The translations under genes were made by a program, and so were the position numbers. This document shows, piece after piece, positions 23,663 through 35,974 of a stretch of 64,000 bases of DNA. Origin of the DNA: Evernia prunastri (taxonomy: Eukaryota > Ascomycota > Lecanoromycetes > Lecanorales > Parmeliaceae). Below the pieces are notes generated by a model. It ran no database searches and was not told the DNA's origin. It worked only from the letters and a program-made list of their open reading frames with translations. Each line of letters begins with the position of its first letter. Positions within the stretch are counted from its first letter, which is position 1. The stretch covers positions 124,976 through 188,975 of the forward strand of contig NKYR01000002.1 in the NCBI GenBank assembly GCA_003184365.1, in the 5' to 3' direction.

Positions 23663-25879
23663 ACGCGTTCTTTCCTTCATTAAGATGATGCTATGACACC
23701 GCTCGCATTGAGAATTTCAAATCAAGGGATTATTTAGATCGAAATGTGCACCAAAAAAAGCGACCATCGGACCCAGAAGCTGCGATCAAGTCCACATCCA
23801 CCTTGTGCACGCGACTACACGTACACGATGATTGCGTTCGCCCATCTTTCGACCCCCAGCCGAGCCGTACGCCGACTCCTAAACCTATCATACCTTTCGA
23901 GCTCTAGCCCGCGGTAAGCGCAACCGGAGAGCGCCAGGCTTTTCAACGTCTCAAAAGATTTTGTAAAGACAGACAGCACACATTTCCCAGTGAGTGCTTA
24001 CATAAATCACCACGACCACAACAATATGGGGGAAACTCAAGCAAGGTTCTTCATTCAAATCGCAACCAAGCTGGATAGGTGAATAAGCGGACGTACGGTT
24101 CCACAGCATCAGGCATTCTACAGCCCCTTCCGCACGTCTCAGGTTCCTGGGTCGCGGTCAACGCTGAATAACAGACTCCCTGAGAAGTCGGCATCTTGCT
24201 GCAGAAGCATTGGGAATGTTTAACTACGGATACGAGATGCCACCATTCCATGTTTGGGACACTTGTGGCGTCGGAAATTGTGGATGAGGTAAAGAATGTT
24301 TGTCCTTGATGAAGTTCTTGAAGGAGGCCTCAAGCGCTATGGGATGTGTACGGGAAAATGCCAAAATGTGAGGCACTTTCATTCTGAGGAAAGAGGATGG
24401 ACGATAACAATTGGTTGAGAGTGTGAGGGACTATTCTCACGGTTTTGGCGTATTCAAGGCGGAAACGGGGGCCGATTGCTCTCATAGTCAAGAACGGGAA
24501 TGGTTTTCTCCTCTTTCGATTAGAATTGCTGTGTCGAACTGCAAGGAAAGACTCCCAATGAGTCACAAGACACGGCCCAGATGGCTTACGGGAATTCAGA
24601 GATGGATTTTTTCATGCAACCTACACATGAAACAGCCCAATCCTGGCATCAGAACCGCGAGCAGTGACAGATCTCCGAGGTATACCCATAGCATCTCCTT
24701 GAGGGGTGCCCACGTATGAGCTCCTTGGGTCACGACGAGTTGCTCCAGCGAAATGGGTGATTGGCGGTGGGCGCGTCGGGATGTCCGGGCGATTTCCCGA
24801 GCCCACCGTGCCGCCAAGTTTGATGCAAGCTGGCAGGTACGTATCAATGCATCATGAGAACTCCGTGCATGATTCGATGCTCTTGCCAATCTTTTACATG
24901 GATGGCATTGCAGTCCCAAAGACCAGCGTGACCGCAAGCGGACAATGGCTCGTTCCACCAATCGAGCAAACGCGGCCGAAAACCGAGTGCAGGGAACGAC
25001 GGCGAAAGTTTGTTGATGGACTACCCGCCGCATATTTTACGGATTTGCAACCAAACGGAGAGGGGCCATCATGTCTTTCGGTCGACTCGGCTTGGCCCCT
25101 CCTCTTACGTATACGCACCGGCAGAGGCGGCTGTGATTCACTAGTGTCCTCGGCCTTTACGACTGTTCCGAGATCTATCCGCAGCTTGAAGGATAACCCC
25201 CCGAAGGACACCCCCCCACAGAACAATAACCCCCCGAAGAATACTCTCAGAATTTGATCCCTACTATCAATTCAATACATACGAGAAAAGATTAAACAAT
25301 GGGAATACTTATCAAATCATACCTCAGCAGTCACACTTCTTATCGATCGAATTATACCCTTCGCTTTGATACGGTTATGTAAACATAATAGAGGGGGGTT
25401 ATGAATTACTTAGGATCCAACCTGTTGAGGTATGACTTAGTAATTTGCTCATAGCCCAAACATCACATTAAGCACCCGCCTTGGCCTCTCAAGGTAGGTG
25501 TGTTGCAGTATTAGATGACACCGAATACGTTACTACTGCTACATCAAATCTGCCAGATAAAGGAGTGGATAACAGGGCACAACTCGTCGATTTGAGAGTG
25601 TGATAGTAAGAATGCTGGCGGGCTTATAGATTCATTAGTCTGATTTTCAAGATCGCGTTGCGTACAACGGAACGCTACGCCAGGAGCAAGAGACAAGTAT
25701 GGGAGATTTTCACTTTCTGCTGGAAATGATGCAGCACTGCTGTGTTGAACTACCCCTCATGTGGCAAACTAGCATGTTTCTCAGGCATATAAGTAGCCTC
25801 CACATCACTCCAAGAACATTAATCAATCCTTCATAGCCAAAATTTCAACGCTTTTCCCCCTTTGTTCTTGTTGCTACAA
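23663..25879. other. 2.2-kb region without a recognised gene
   Basis: Frames of 100-180 codons overlap on both strands around 24600-25260 but none carries a motif I recognise. A C-rich stretch near 25190-25250 (repeats of CCCCCCGAAGRA) follows them. The remainder is AT-rich. Confidence 0.35.
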
Positions 25880-27064
25880 TCAAGACATGTCTTGCCCATC
25901 TTGCGCAGTCCCAATTTGCTCTCCCATTTTGTAATGCACACCGGCCTTTGCAGACAGTTTGACGTTCTGTTTCGACTCGAACATGACGACGACGTCAGAG
26001 CCTCCGAATTGGAAGTATCCGAGCTCCTCACCTTTGCGCAGTGTAACACTCTCTTCCGCAGTCAAGATGACAGAGGATACCACCGCCACGCCTACCGGCA
26101 ATACTGCGACCAACCCTACTTTGGTCTCAAGAACTACAAGCCCGCGGCCCTGAACGAATTGATATCCCGGCTCGTTGGGTGTATTGAACGTACGTCGCTT
26201 GCGAAGCGTCTTCTCCGAACCATTTCCCGCTGTTTCCAGGTCCGTTGTCTCGATTAGTGCATAGTGCTGTCCCGACATAACCCGTGCTTCCACCACTTTG
26301 CCGCCAATGGGGGCGTGAACACGATGATAATCGCTCTCGGATATGAATCCATGCATCCAGGTTCCACCGTGGAAACAGTCTCTGAAAGGGCTATCCGCCA
26401 TCAGCTCGCCGATGTTCCATGTAACCCCTTTCGCGGTAAGAGTCGACGAAGGCGAAATCTCCAGTACTTCACCAAAAGTGAAGTCGGCAGGACTAACTAT
26501 AACGGAAGAATTTTCCACCGCCGCTATTGGCCGATAACCTGGTTTGTAATGCCGAGCAAAGAAGTCGTTGAACGTTCGCCAGCCGCCGCGTGGTGGTAAG
26601 TATTCCGAGAGGCGAAACTTTGGGTTGGCTTCGAAGGTGGCTAGAGTCTCCGGAGTGAGTGATGCTGGCGTATCCATAAAGGATCCAAAGGTGCTATTAA
26701 AGCGAGTAATCCATCGAGACACGAAGGAGAGTTCTTGGGTGCTCGAGGAGTCCGGAGTGACCGGGCTCTGGTAGTTGAAGATTGAAGGTTGATCAAGAAC
26801 GAAATAGAGCTTGCAGATACGATTGAAGATTTTGGTTGCGTCAACAGACTCACTAGGTACCCACGACAACAAGGAATCAAGGAAACTGAACCAATCAGAC
26901 AAATACCGAATATCTTGCATTTCAACGACATCCTTGCTGGTCGCTGCGGAAATAGCTTCTGCGAAACCGATCCGACGATCTAAAGCGCCATTGACCCAAT
27001 CACATAGTTCTTGCACGACGGGGTGGTGCTCAGCTTCCTGATGCCTGAAGTAAGTCTGTACCAT
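25880..27064 (-). CDS. Phosphatidylserine decarboxylase-like, pyruvoyl-type decarboxylase
   Basis: Single exon, 394 residues. An N-terminal helical domain (HPVVQELCDWVNGAL ... ICKLYFVLDQP) precedes the PSD catalytic domain. Visible signatures are WRTFNDFFARHYKPG (about 170), YHRVHAPIGGKV (about 247, the catalytic His region), LPVGVAVVSS and QFGGSDVV near 352, where Ser of GGS is the self-cleavage site that becomes the pyruvoyl group. There is no mitochondrial or membrane segment, so it is soluble, unlike housekeeping PSD. This layout (extra N-terminal domain plus soluble PSD core) is that of the PLP-independent amino acid decarboxylases used in secondary metabolism, of which the tryptophan decarboxylase PsiD is the known case. 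The substrate here is unknown. It lies alone, with a methyltransferase pseudogene 1 kb upstream. Confidence 0.85.
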   Translation of the reverse strand: MVQTYFRHQEAEHHPVVQELCDWVNGALDRRIGFAEAISAATSKDVVEMQDIRYLSDWFSFLDSLLSWVPSESVDATKIFNRICKLYFVLDQPSIFNYQSPVTPDSSSTQELSFVSRWITRFNSTFGSFMDTPASLTPETLATFEANPKFRLSEYLPPRGGWRTFNDFFARHYKPGYRPIAAVENSSVIVSPADFTFGEVLEISPSSTLTAKGVTWNIGELMADSPFRDCFHGGTWMHGFISESDYHRVHAPIGGKVVEARVMSGQHYALIETTDLETAGNGSEKTLRKRRTFNTPNEPGYQFVQGRGLVVLETKVGLVAVLPVGVAVVSSVILTAEESVTLRKGEELGYFQFGGSDVVVMFESKQNVKLSAKAGVHYKMGEQIGTAQDGQDMS

Positions 27065-27594
27065 CTTGAACTAGACCTGCTGGGTAGAATGGGAGATTGG
27101 ATTTGAGTTGTAGAAGTGGGAAAGACGTTGGAAGTTCTCGTGGGCAAGGAGCATATTTAGTCTCAGCTTGGCCCCACCGCTATGGAGGGGGGTGTGACGA
27201 AAACCTTCGGTCCGGCATCACCCCCGGAAAGAGTCGGAGTAAGTACTGAGTCTAAAGAGTATTTTCCAATGTAAACAGTACGTCATTACCGGGCAAATCA
27301 CTAAGTCATAGGTACCGCGAAAGGTTGAATCCTGACCAATTCATACCCCACATCAAAGCGAAGGGTATGATTCGATAAGAAGTGATACTGCTAGAGTGTG
27401 ACTTGGTAAATCATTTTTCGCTTTTCGATTTTTTCTTTGAAGAGGTTTGACTTAGTGATTTGCCCGACGAATCAGTGATGACCCAATTTTACCATAGGCT
27501 TTGCCCCTATAATACTCACAAATCATCTTGCATCTCTAAGGCGGTACACAAGGCTATGATTGAAAGCAATTGGCGTAGAATTTTCATGTGTACG
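27065..27594. other. Upstream region of the decarboxylase gene
   Basis: Non-coding as far as I can see. It holds the likely promoter of the decarboxylase gene, which is read leftwards. Confidence 0.35.
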
Positions 27595-27807
27595 CGACGT
27601 GGGGTGATATATAACATATGCTTTTATTATTGCATGGAGAACCCTACTGCGAACCCTCGGTCGGACGCATACTGCCGTTCCTGCCGTCCCCGCCGTTCCC
27701 GCCGGTTTCCCCGCGTGCCACCTCAAGGTAAAGTACTTTGAGCACTTGCATGTGAGACATCCCGTAGGGCGCTTGCGACGGCTAACCTTCATTGGTGGTC
27801 TCGTCAT
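27595..27807 (-). pseudogene. Possible remnant of a Zn2Cys6 transcription factor
   Basis: A reverse frame starting MTRPPMKVSRRKRPTGCLTCK has the opening of a fungal binuclear zinc cluster (basic residues, then GCLTCK). An intron-like GTGCTC..GAG follows, but the remaining cysteines do not appear with the right spacing (a repeated GTA/GTAG tract follows instead). If real, this is only the first part of a regulator, later destroyed. It is weak on its own. Confidence 0.25.
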
Positions 27808-28031
27808 TGAATGTCCCGTCGGTTTCCAGCGGCTTTGTGAGCGTCTGGTCATGATTCTCACTCTTTTTAGGGATTCTTTATCTGGAACGGCGGCCTCCCA
27901 TTTTAAATTTCTATGCTTACCTTACTATGACCTTCTTAGTCTTTACTAGTGGATGATGTCGAGCTGTATATAACGTTAAGCGAAAAAAGCTTATCAGATC
28001 CTGGGGCTAAAGTACGGGGTAGAGGCTCTGA

Positions 28032-30040
28032 CTATTTGACTATGTAACCCTTCCAATGCTCTTCCGTCCGCTCCTGCGAGCCGAATAACGTCATCATTAC
28101 GAGATCGAGCGCAGAGAGTTGCGTATTGCATCCAGTCGCGGAAATGACCTTCTCACTGAGCAAAAGGGTGCTGTAATCCTTGGGCATTGCCGGCACGATG
28201 TTGCGAAGGATCTTCCGCGCATCTTGAACTGGCCAGTCGTGCAGGACGGAGCCCATGAAATATATGCATGCGCCACGTGTCTGCGTCATATTTGCCAGGC
28301 TCACTAAATCAATATTCCTCTCTTTGGCTGAGGCAATGACAGCGCGTAGCTCTTGTAGAATGATTCTGCCGAGTATGTTTGGATCTCTGCGATGGAACTC
28401 GACAACATCAATGCCAATGCCCCTTCCAATGTCTAGGAGAAATGGTGCGTTCGCGTCCCTGCCTTTCTGAAGCAGGTCTTCGGGTGCAAATTCATTGATC
28501 CAGCTCCTGCGGAATAGAGTGGTAAATTAGTCGTCGCCACATCATCGCGAAAACATGTGACATGGAACAAAGTGCAAATAACATGATTGGCCCATCCCAT
28601 ACCGAGGTAAATCATCGAATAGAGGCCGTCATAGGCGTTTTGTCGTACCTCAGCCCTAGAAAATTCCCATATCTATAGCGACATGACCTGGAGTGTTGCT
28701 AGCTAGCTAGATGACTAAATATAGGCGCGGAAGGGTGGGAGAGTACTCGAATGCTCTGGAAGAGATGGAATCGAATGAAGAGCCCAGCACTGGTGGGAAG
28801 CCCACATATATAGAGCTCCCATCCAGCCTAAAGCTCCTGGTCAACGCGTCTCTGACATGAATCGCGTCTCCCCATGCGATATTGCAGGCCCTGCAGCCCT
28901 GCTATGCGAAATAACCATGCATCGCGAAAACACCATACTATGCGAAATTGCCATGCTATGCGGTCGACTAACCCCCAGTCCTACTGTGGCGACTTCATAA
29001 GCAGGTTGGAGTATGTCGCTAAATCCTTGTTTTGAGGTTCTTGAATCCACTCGAAGTAGGACTGGCCTGAAAGCTGTCAAATGCAAGCCAGATAATGGCT
29101 TAAAAGCGAGCCAAAAGAAGACTCAGCAAGGGAGTAAGAATGTGTGCGGAAATTGCTCGGAGAGGTGCCTGATAATGGCTGGATATCTTGCTCAATCAAA
29201 GAATTTTGCTCACCAGGCCTACCCGTGGTTTGCTGGAAAGGACCATCGCGATGGTCCCCGGGCAACATGTAATTGATTTACTTGAGGAAGTCAGGTACAT
29301 GATGAAAGACAGGTGTGTACATCTTGGAAACATGACGGATTCCGCTGCTGCCTTGCACGGTACGAATTCCCACTTCTCCCAAGTGCGGCGATGACGCCTT
29401 TTCCAGCGAGGTGCCTCAGAATACGTCCAAGGAGCACAGGGTCGGCGTTGAAGGGCTAGCAAGCTCGGCTGTGGTTTTATGTCCGCTAGTACGCGTGCCT
29501 AGCTGCTTGAAGTGTTGCAAGTTATCGGCAATCTTCAAACAAAATTTTACGGCTGGCCAATGCAGCGGTCTGGTTAGTCAAGTTTGTCATACGCTACACT
29601 TCGTATATCATGTCAACCTCGACGTAGAGTGAGAACGTCTTGGTGGGAGGGAATTCGATTTCGCAAAAGCCACGTCTGATCAAATGCGCTGGCAAGTGTG
29701 TGTTCAGAAAGCTTCAAGTGGGCATTGGAACGACTACTTGGACCTTGTAGAGCGACACACGCAGTAAGACGCACGTCGCATTGGTACGATACAGATTTCA
29801 TTCTTGGCTACCTCTATAGCAAGAGAGTAGATAGAAGAGCCTACTCACCTCCTGCCAAGTCATCCTTTGCACCCATTCAAACGGCGTTTCGAGTCTCTGA
29901 CAAAGCGCTTGCGCTGCCGTCAAGATTTGGACACGAGTATTCTCGTCTGACAGTGAGGGTCGATCGACAGACCGAAGTTGATGCACGATGTGACTGGTGT
30001 TGAAACTTATTGTCATTGGAATGAGTAATTCTGCGGACAT
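28032..30040 (-). pseudogene. O-methyltransferase pseudogene, second copy
   Basis: Reading leftwards, pieces fall in the normal order of a fungal O-methyltransferase. The N-terminus (MSAELLIPMTIS, ILTAAQALCQRLETPFEWVQRM) lies at 30040-29840, NADPVLLGRILRHLAGKGVIAALG near 29440-29370, and FLK*INYMLPGDHRDGPFQQ near 29300-29240 with an in-frame TAA. Then follow WINEFAPEDLLQKG, the SAM motif FLLDIGRGIGID near 28440, GSVLHDWPVQDARKILRN near 28240 and a stop at 28032. Frame changes separate most pieces. The C-terminal half is one clean frame, so decay may have begun upstream. The gene is dead. Confidence 0.75.
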
Positions 30041-30502
30041 TAGGGAGCAGAAGTTGATTGATTATCTTGCAAAGATGGAAGTCGCTAAAACGTATCTACT
30101 GGAAATAACGCGGTTCGGGTGCACTTACACTTGCAGTTCGATGGACGAATTTACAGTATCATCCAGACGAGGTATGTGGCGCGAAGATCTCTAGAGGTCT
30201 TCTGCCGGTAAAGTGAACCTCTTCTACTGCTTTTTATCTACATCCAGTACGATAGGAAATGGCTCGAAGCTTGCAGCTTAGTTCTCCCCATACCATGAGC
30301 TGCTCCCACAAAGATGCCAAATCGTATCCATATAGAATTATTTTCGCACTAATTATCTTGCTTCAAAACAGTCAGGAAGAAGCCATCCTCTCATTCGGTC
30401 AATTAATTGAAACGCCACGGATCATTTTTGTCCTTCCTGGCAGCTCTCTTGATACGCTCTTAGCTCAATTTCATCACTCTCGTAACCGTCCTCCTTGCCG
30501 TG

Positions 30503-31517
30503 CTATGAAATTTGCTCATACGTCCTATGACTGTGTGACAGGTTCCAGGTGAAAATTGACTCAAGTCTTTCGGTGCGAAATACCCAGCCCCATGTCGGAA
30601 TGGATCCCGCGATGATGACGACGCTGGCTTCGATGATAGTCCACAACATGATCTGCGCGACAATCCGCGAGAAGTTGACTCGCTCATTGTTAAGCTTTGG
30701 AGGTTCGGCGGCTGTCTTGTAAACAGTGGTAAAAGAACGAAAAGACACAAGCTGAACACGACCGTGGTGGTGACTTCGTTCGTAGCTGCATATTGAGCCG
30801 CGACACAATGATAAGAGTATACAAAGTGAAGAATAGATCAGTTAGTGAAGAGTAGACACCCATGGCAATGCCATAGTACGCAAATACAAGTGGACTCTAG
30901 CATGTGCCTGGTACACTTTTCCCATTGATGAACGATAGGCTGACACTGTTCCTAAACACTCATGGATTTTGCGCCGTCGAAGATATTTGTCCTGAAAGGG
31001 TTGTACTTACAAATGATATTATCACAGGAGATATCCCAAATTAACTCAGCATAGTTGCGACCGTGACCGTAAATCATCTTATATATGGACTTGGATTAAG
31101 GGTTCTGGTGATGAGTAGAGCGACGGACATTTTAGGCATTATGTCCGCTATTATGTCCACGTCGTTTGCAATGGTAGCCCACGCAATTGTTGACAGCGTC
31201 TGCTCAGGAGTGAGGGCATTGATACGATTTCCGATACCATGGCTAATTGCGATTGAGGCGTAGAAGCACAAGATAAGACTGACTAGCTATTAGAACGCCT
31301 AGCAATGCGAGGAGGATGACGATACTTGTCTGTACGAAGAGGATAATGATACCTGACGTATCAAGGACAGAAACATCACGTGGTCGTCCCAGCCAAATGA
31401 ATGATTGCGGCGCGCTCAGGCATCGATTCGCAACGCAACTGCAACAACGGCAAAGCAAAACAGGGTCCAGATTGCCGCATTAACGGCGAATCCGCTGCTT
31501 CCTAGAGTAACACTCAT
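30503..31517 (-). pseudogene. Rhodopsin-domain (PTH11-type) membrane protein pseudogene
   Basis: The start at 31517 (MSVTLGSSGFAVNAAIW) gives the first membrane helix ending ALRIDA. A TGA at 31416-31418 then interrupts the expected loop, which resumes in the same frame as ARRN..FGWDDHVMFLSL. Later pieces follow the family order: HGIGNRINALTPEQ, MPKMSVALLITRTLNPS, HHGRVQLVSFRSFTTVYK, and WTIIEASVVIIAGSIPTWGWVF near the end. The first stop is what a CGA-to-TGA change would give. The downstream splice joins could not all be closed. An intact relative sits at 48341-49689. Confidence 0.65.
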
Positions 31518-32643
31518 ATGCCCGGGTCCCGATATGGTCACTACAGGCCCTTCTTCACTACAAAAGAATGGCCAGCAATGAGAAATTCAAGTACAAAATT
31601 GACATCAAAGGTTTCCAGACCCAGAACCAGAACATGAAAAGAGCAGAGACTAGCAGCCTGTTCTGTCGGTGCGGCAGAAATATTGGAGCTCGAAAAAGGA
31701 ATGGTGCATGAAGAACGGAAATTCGAGGATCGGCAGGCGATAAGTTCATGAAATACGCTCGTTTGTCAAAGGTACAGCTCGACTCTGAGTGCCATAGATG
31801 CTCCGATGATGGCATATTGGGAAGTTGATGATCCCTTCTTCTCACTTGTTGATCTGAGACCGGAAATTCTGTCCATACATGATGGCGTGCATCATGATAG
31901 CAAGCAAGGTATCATTGGTGTGCCATAAGAATGCATAACCATTTCCCAAATAAACCGACTCCTGCGAATGCGAGTTTGTGAGGCTTTTTATTGAGGGGTG
32001 CGAAAGTGGCTGCATTCCACGCGTCCGATTGGTCTGAACTTCAGGCAGCTGCACGGTACTCCGTAGGGGCTGTGTAGGCACCCCAACCTAGGTACAGCCC
32101 GCGATTCTACTAGTGGCTTAGCAAGCGCACAACATGTATTCCCATTCCTACCTTCCTTGGCTGGTTCCTTAGTCCACTCAATACAACATCATCCAAGCAA
32201 ATCGATACAGACCTCGAAAATTTTCTTGGAAGAACACGAATGAGCTCAGGCACCGAAACGGTCCTAGAGTACAAGATAAGTACAACATAATCTAGAGTAC
32301 AACATAAGCGCATTGTCACGGTGAGTCGGTGAGGGTGAGGAGGATGGGGACGAACTCGCCTGACCCGCCCAGCCTTGTGCCTGCCCGGGGCGAACAGGGT
32401 GCTAGGGCGAGGCGGGGCTACCTTACTCGCATGTACAGTAGTCACATTACCTTAAGGGGTCTAGGCCTCGGCTAGATTGGAGGTGCGGACTCGGAAGAGA
32501 GGTTGCATTGATATCTTTGCCGTGAATGTATAATACTTACGCCTCGTCTTCCATTCCATCACCTGAAGAGTGATATAAGTCTCATCTTTGTCAACTTACC
32601 TCTTTCCATGCTATCTTGAATCTATTCTACCTTAACATCTACA
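31518..32643. other. 1.1-kb region without a recognised gene
   Basis: Short frames only. It contains a CCTAGGTAC box near 32085 and, in its last 200 bp, a T/C-rich stretch that probably serves as promoter and leader of the membrane-protein gene. Confidence 0.35.
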
Positions 32644-35070
32644 ATGTCCCCGGTATTAGTACCGTCCCATCCCACGAAAACAGCCATAACCAGCAGAAAT
32701 GCTTCGCCATCAGTGCCGAACAAATGGTTTCGCAGTAAGCTCATATCTTGCAGTAGAGGCGTTGGCAATGTCTCACGAAGACTAAGTCATGGCATAAGTG
32801 TATTCTTCAAACACATATGGCGTGGAGATGTGCACGAAGAAAAGAAGGTTGTCCTCCAAAGCGGCCTCAAACGTGCCATGTTCCGATGCTTGGTACATCT
32901 CTTGGCAGTGTCTGCGACCACGACCATCGCATACTTCAACCTCGCTGGCTACTTCATTGGGTCGGAGTTACAAGGTTTCACCGGTGGAGTCTACCAGGCT
33001 CTTGATACGCTATGTCTGCAGGTAACAGCAAAGCTTCTGGTGATTGTCTCCACCCTTGTCCACTTCCAGTAGCTCACGTGCTTGCTCATGCCAGGAACTG
33101 CTTATTGTCTCCTCGCTAGGAATTATTCTCATGGATATCTTACGTCAACAGCTGCTATTCGGACCCGAGGGTTTGCCTTTGGGGATTATGGCCTCTAAAC
33201 AAAAATTTACCGAGCTGGAGTATCTCATATCTCCAGAGTTTCGGTTTGGCCTTGCAGGCTTCGCCCGCCGTCGTAAGCGATTACTGTTCGGTCTGCTCAT
33301 TCTCGCATCGAGCCTTATCTCACTCTTCGCGGGTCCGTCTGCCGCCTTATTACTGATACCGACTCAGCGATCAAATTGGCCGGCTGGGGGTGCTTCTTTT
33401 TGGCTTGCAGGAGACGACGACTATCTCTGGCCCTCTAAGCTAACGACCTCATCTCTCGGAGGCTCTGCATGTGAACATCCAAACATGCAAAACTTAAGCA
33501 CTGAAGCCCTGAATTCCTCGGCGTGCATCTGGGCTGGCTATTCATCGATTGCAGAAGCCTTCAAGCAAAGGCACCTGAACGATGAGATTGACCTGATTGT
33601 TGATGATGGCGTACTCAAACGCGATTTTGTAATGCGATCGAAAGGTGAAGTGGCAGAGACCTGGGTCCTTGCAATTCACATGGCCGTTGGGGTCCTCTCA
33701 AAAAATGTCGCTGGAGCTTGGTACGACGCTCTGAAAGGAATATCTCCGTCAAGCTGGCATCATACGCTTCGTTATCGAATCTTCAACGAGACTAAGGGTT
33801 CCGTTCAGAGCTGGATTCCAGCAGTACGAGCGGATTGTGCTACAAACGAATTACTCTTCTGGAATGGCTCAAGCTTACAACTAGAAGTATGATCCCCTCA
33901 TGTTGGCCCACCTTCTATTCTATGACAACGGTGCTAACTTTGGCCAAGTACCCTGATCTTCCTGAGTACGGTTTCCGCCTCGATTTGAGTTACTGGATCG
34001 GAGCAGACTCCCTTATTTCGTCCAACATCAGTACGCAATGGATAACGGTCCCTGAGGCCGCATTATTGAGCGACAACTCTAACACGACCGATGTACCCAG
34101 CGCCTTCTTGAGTGTTCAGATACCCTACAGCGGATTCAACAACACAGGAACAATTTTCAGCTGCTCCATCGATGCCAGATGGGCCATGGGAACGTATACT
34201 GGCGGACCCGTGGGAGACGTAGACGCAGACTATATCCAAACAGCTACAATTCAAAACACTAGACCCTTTCCTGATATTCAAGGCTACCAATACAACTTTC
34301 TTCCTGTCGACGACGGCTCCTGGAGACGAGTCCAGATCGACATAGACTGGCTTAACATCCTAACCCCTCCCCTCGGCAATAGCACGTCCGGCTGGACCAG
34401 CCTCGCCGCTCTTCTTACAGACATAGGCCTGGACAACAGCACGGGGATTATTTTCGATTGGATTGACGTTCCGTCCATGCTAGAAACTATCATCGCAACT
34501 CTCGTCGCCGACGGCATGTCGCGACAGGGGTACGCAGCCAACGGAGGTTCCTCGGCACACTTCTCCGACGCACTATCTTTACTGCCATGGGACAATTCTG
34601 TGTCGAGCCAGCAGAGTCTTCTAGCAGGTACGTACGCGTTCCCGCCTCCCATAGGCGCAGCTACCCAGCTGCACTGGTCCGTCGTCGTTGGTGGCTTCGC
34701 CTATCGAGCCGACAGCCTCGCCTACTACCTCGCGCTGACGGTACTGTTCTTACACGCGGCATTCGCACTTTGCCACGTGGCATATTTGCTCTGGAGCCGT
34801 GTCTGCTGCGACGCATGGGAGTCATTTCTTAGTCTTATCGTCCTAGCTACCAAGTCGGGTATGCCTGGGGCTTCCGGGGCTGTCGATGTGTTCAAGAACG
34901 CATCCGCAGGCATCGAGCGGTACCGGACGATGGCCACCCCAGTGCGTGTCAGGGCTTTGCCTACAGCGGGTGGTACTGCTGCAGGTCAAGCGGATGTTAA
35001 GATTCTCTTCGGCAACAACACGCCTACGGCGGGGGATCACGAGCTGGAAGTTAACAAACCTTATGGATAG
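32644..35070 (+). CDS. Large polytopic membrane protein with glycosylated ectodomain
   Basis: Exons 32644-33039, 33095-33886 and 33949-35070 (introns 55 and 62 bp, phase 0 both) give 769 residues. Order: cytoplasmic start, membrane helices near residues 90-110, 130-155 and 205-225 (LLFGLLILASSLISLFAG), a long ectodomain rich in Asn-X-Ser/Thr sites (for example NSSA, NNTG, NSTS) spanning about 230-620, a last helix (YYLALTVLFLHAAFALCHVAYLL) near 650 and a cytoplasmic tail. This is a common but uncharacterised mould family. A relative at 21879-23662 is decayed. No enzymatic motif is seen; a surface sensor or adhesion role is only a guess. Confidence 0.8.
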
Positions 35071-35974
35071 TGCTGTGGATACGTGGCACTAACTTAGGTT
35101 CCTTCCGGTACGAAGTAGATAGTAGATCTTAAGTCGAAAATAACACTTTTGGTATCAGGTATATATCTCAAAGGTAGGAGAAGAAGAGGGGGGGAGAAGA
35201 GAAAGCAAAAGCAGGGTTGGAGAGGACAGGTGAAGAGTGCTAGGTAAGAGTGGAAGGCTTAAACCGAAGGTAAACAAGAAAAGAGACAGAAGAGCGAACA
35301 AGAGTAGAAAGCCTTGCAAAAGTCAAACGCTACTGCCATGTGGATCTCTCTATATCCTTGCTTGTCAGCCTAGTCAGAACCAGAAAGATGAAGTGATGGG
35401 GCTGGATCTAAGTTCTTGGCGTAGTAAAGACCTTCTTACAAACTTGCTCTTGAAATTCCGTCCGGGATCTTTGCATTGTCCCTTTCCTTGCAATCGAAAG
35501 AGACCCGCTAGCTGAGGCCAAATGTCGGGATTGTCATTGGTCATATCAGGCCTGCCGCTACCTTGAGTTAGCTGAGTTTTTGGCCGCGGTGAACCGTACG
35601 TCTAATCCCTTGCTAGCGTAAAAATCCCGAGTACAAGGAAAAGGATGACTCGTCAATGTGTTGAAGACCGAAATCACAAAGATTGAGCTCAGGCACCAAG
35701 GCTTTTCTAGAACGCATTACAGCAATATCAAGGCAACCCCTCACAATCAAGATTTCGGCGCAGGACGTGTTGGCGTGGACGCGCCTACACGTTTATCATT
35801 TACGGTACACGACTAAATACTCTCATTGCACTTAATTCATATCTTTGAAGTTCACATGCCTCACGATCTCGAAGTCATCGAGACATTTATTGATCTAGCA
35901 GATTCAGCGGTCGATCGGGAATAGATGCTATAGTTATACGCAAAAGAACGCCTATTAAAGGAATCGTTGCGCGG
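35071..35974. other. 0.9-kb intergenic region
   Basis: Purine-rich stretch at 35170-35320, otherwise unremarkable. No gene recognised. Confidence 0.4.

Noticed and set aside
24596..25257. Overlapping frames of 110-183 codons on both strands
   Set aside because: Mutually overlapping, no domain, no splice pattern, low-complexity C-rich end; no reason to prefer one.
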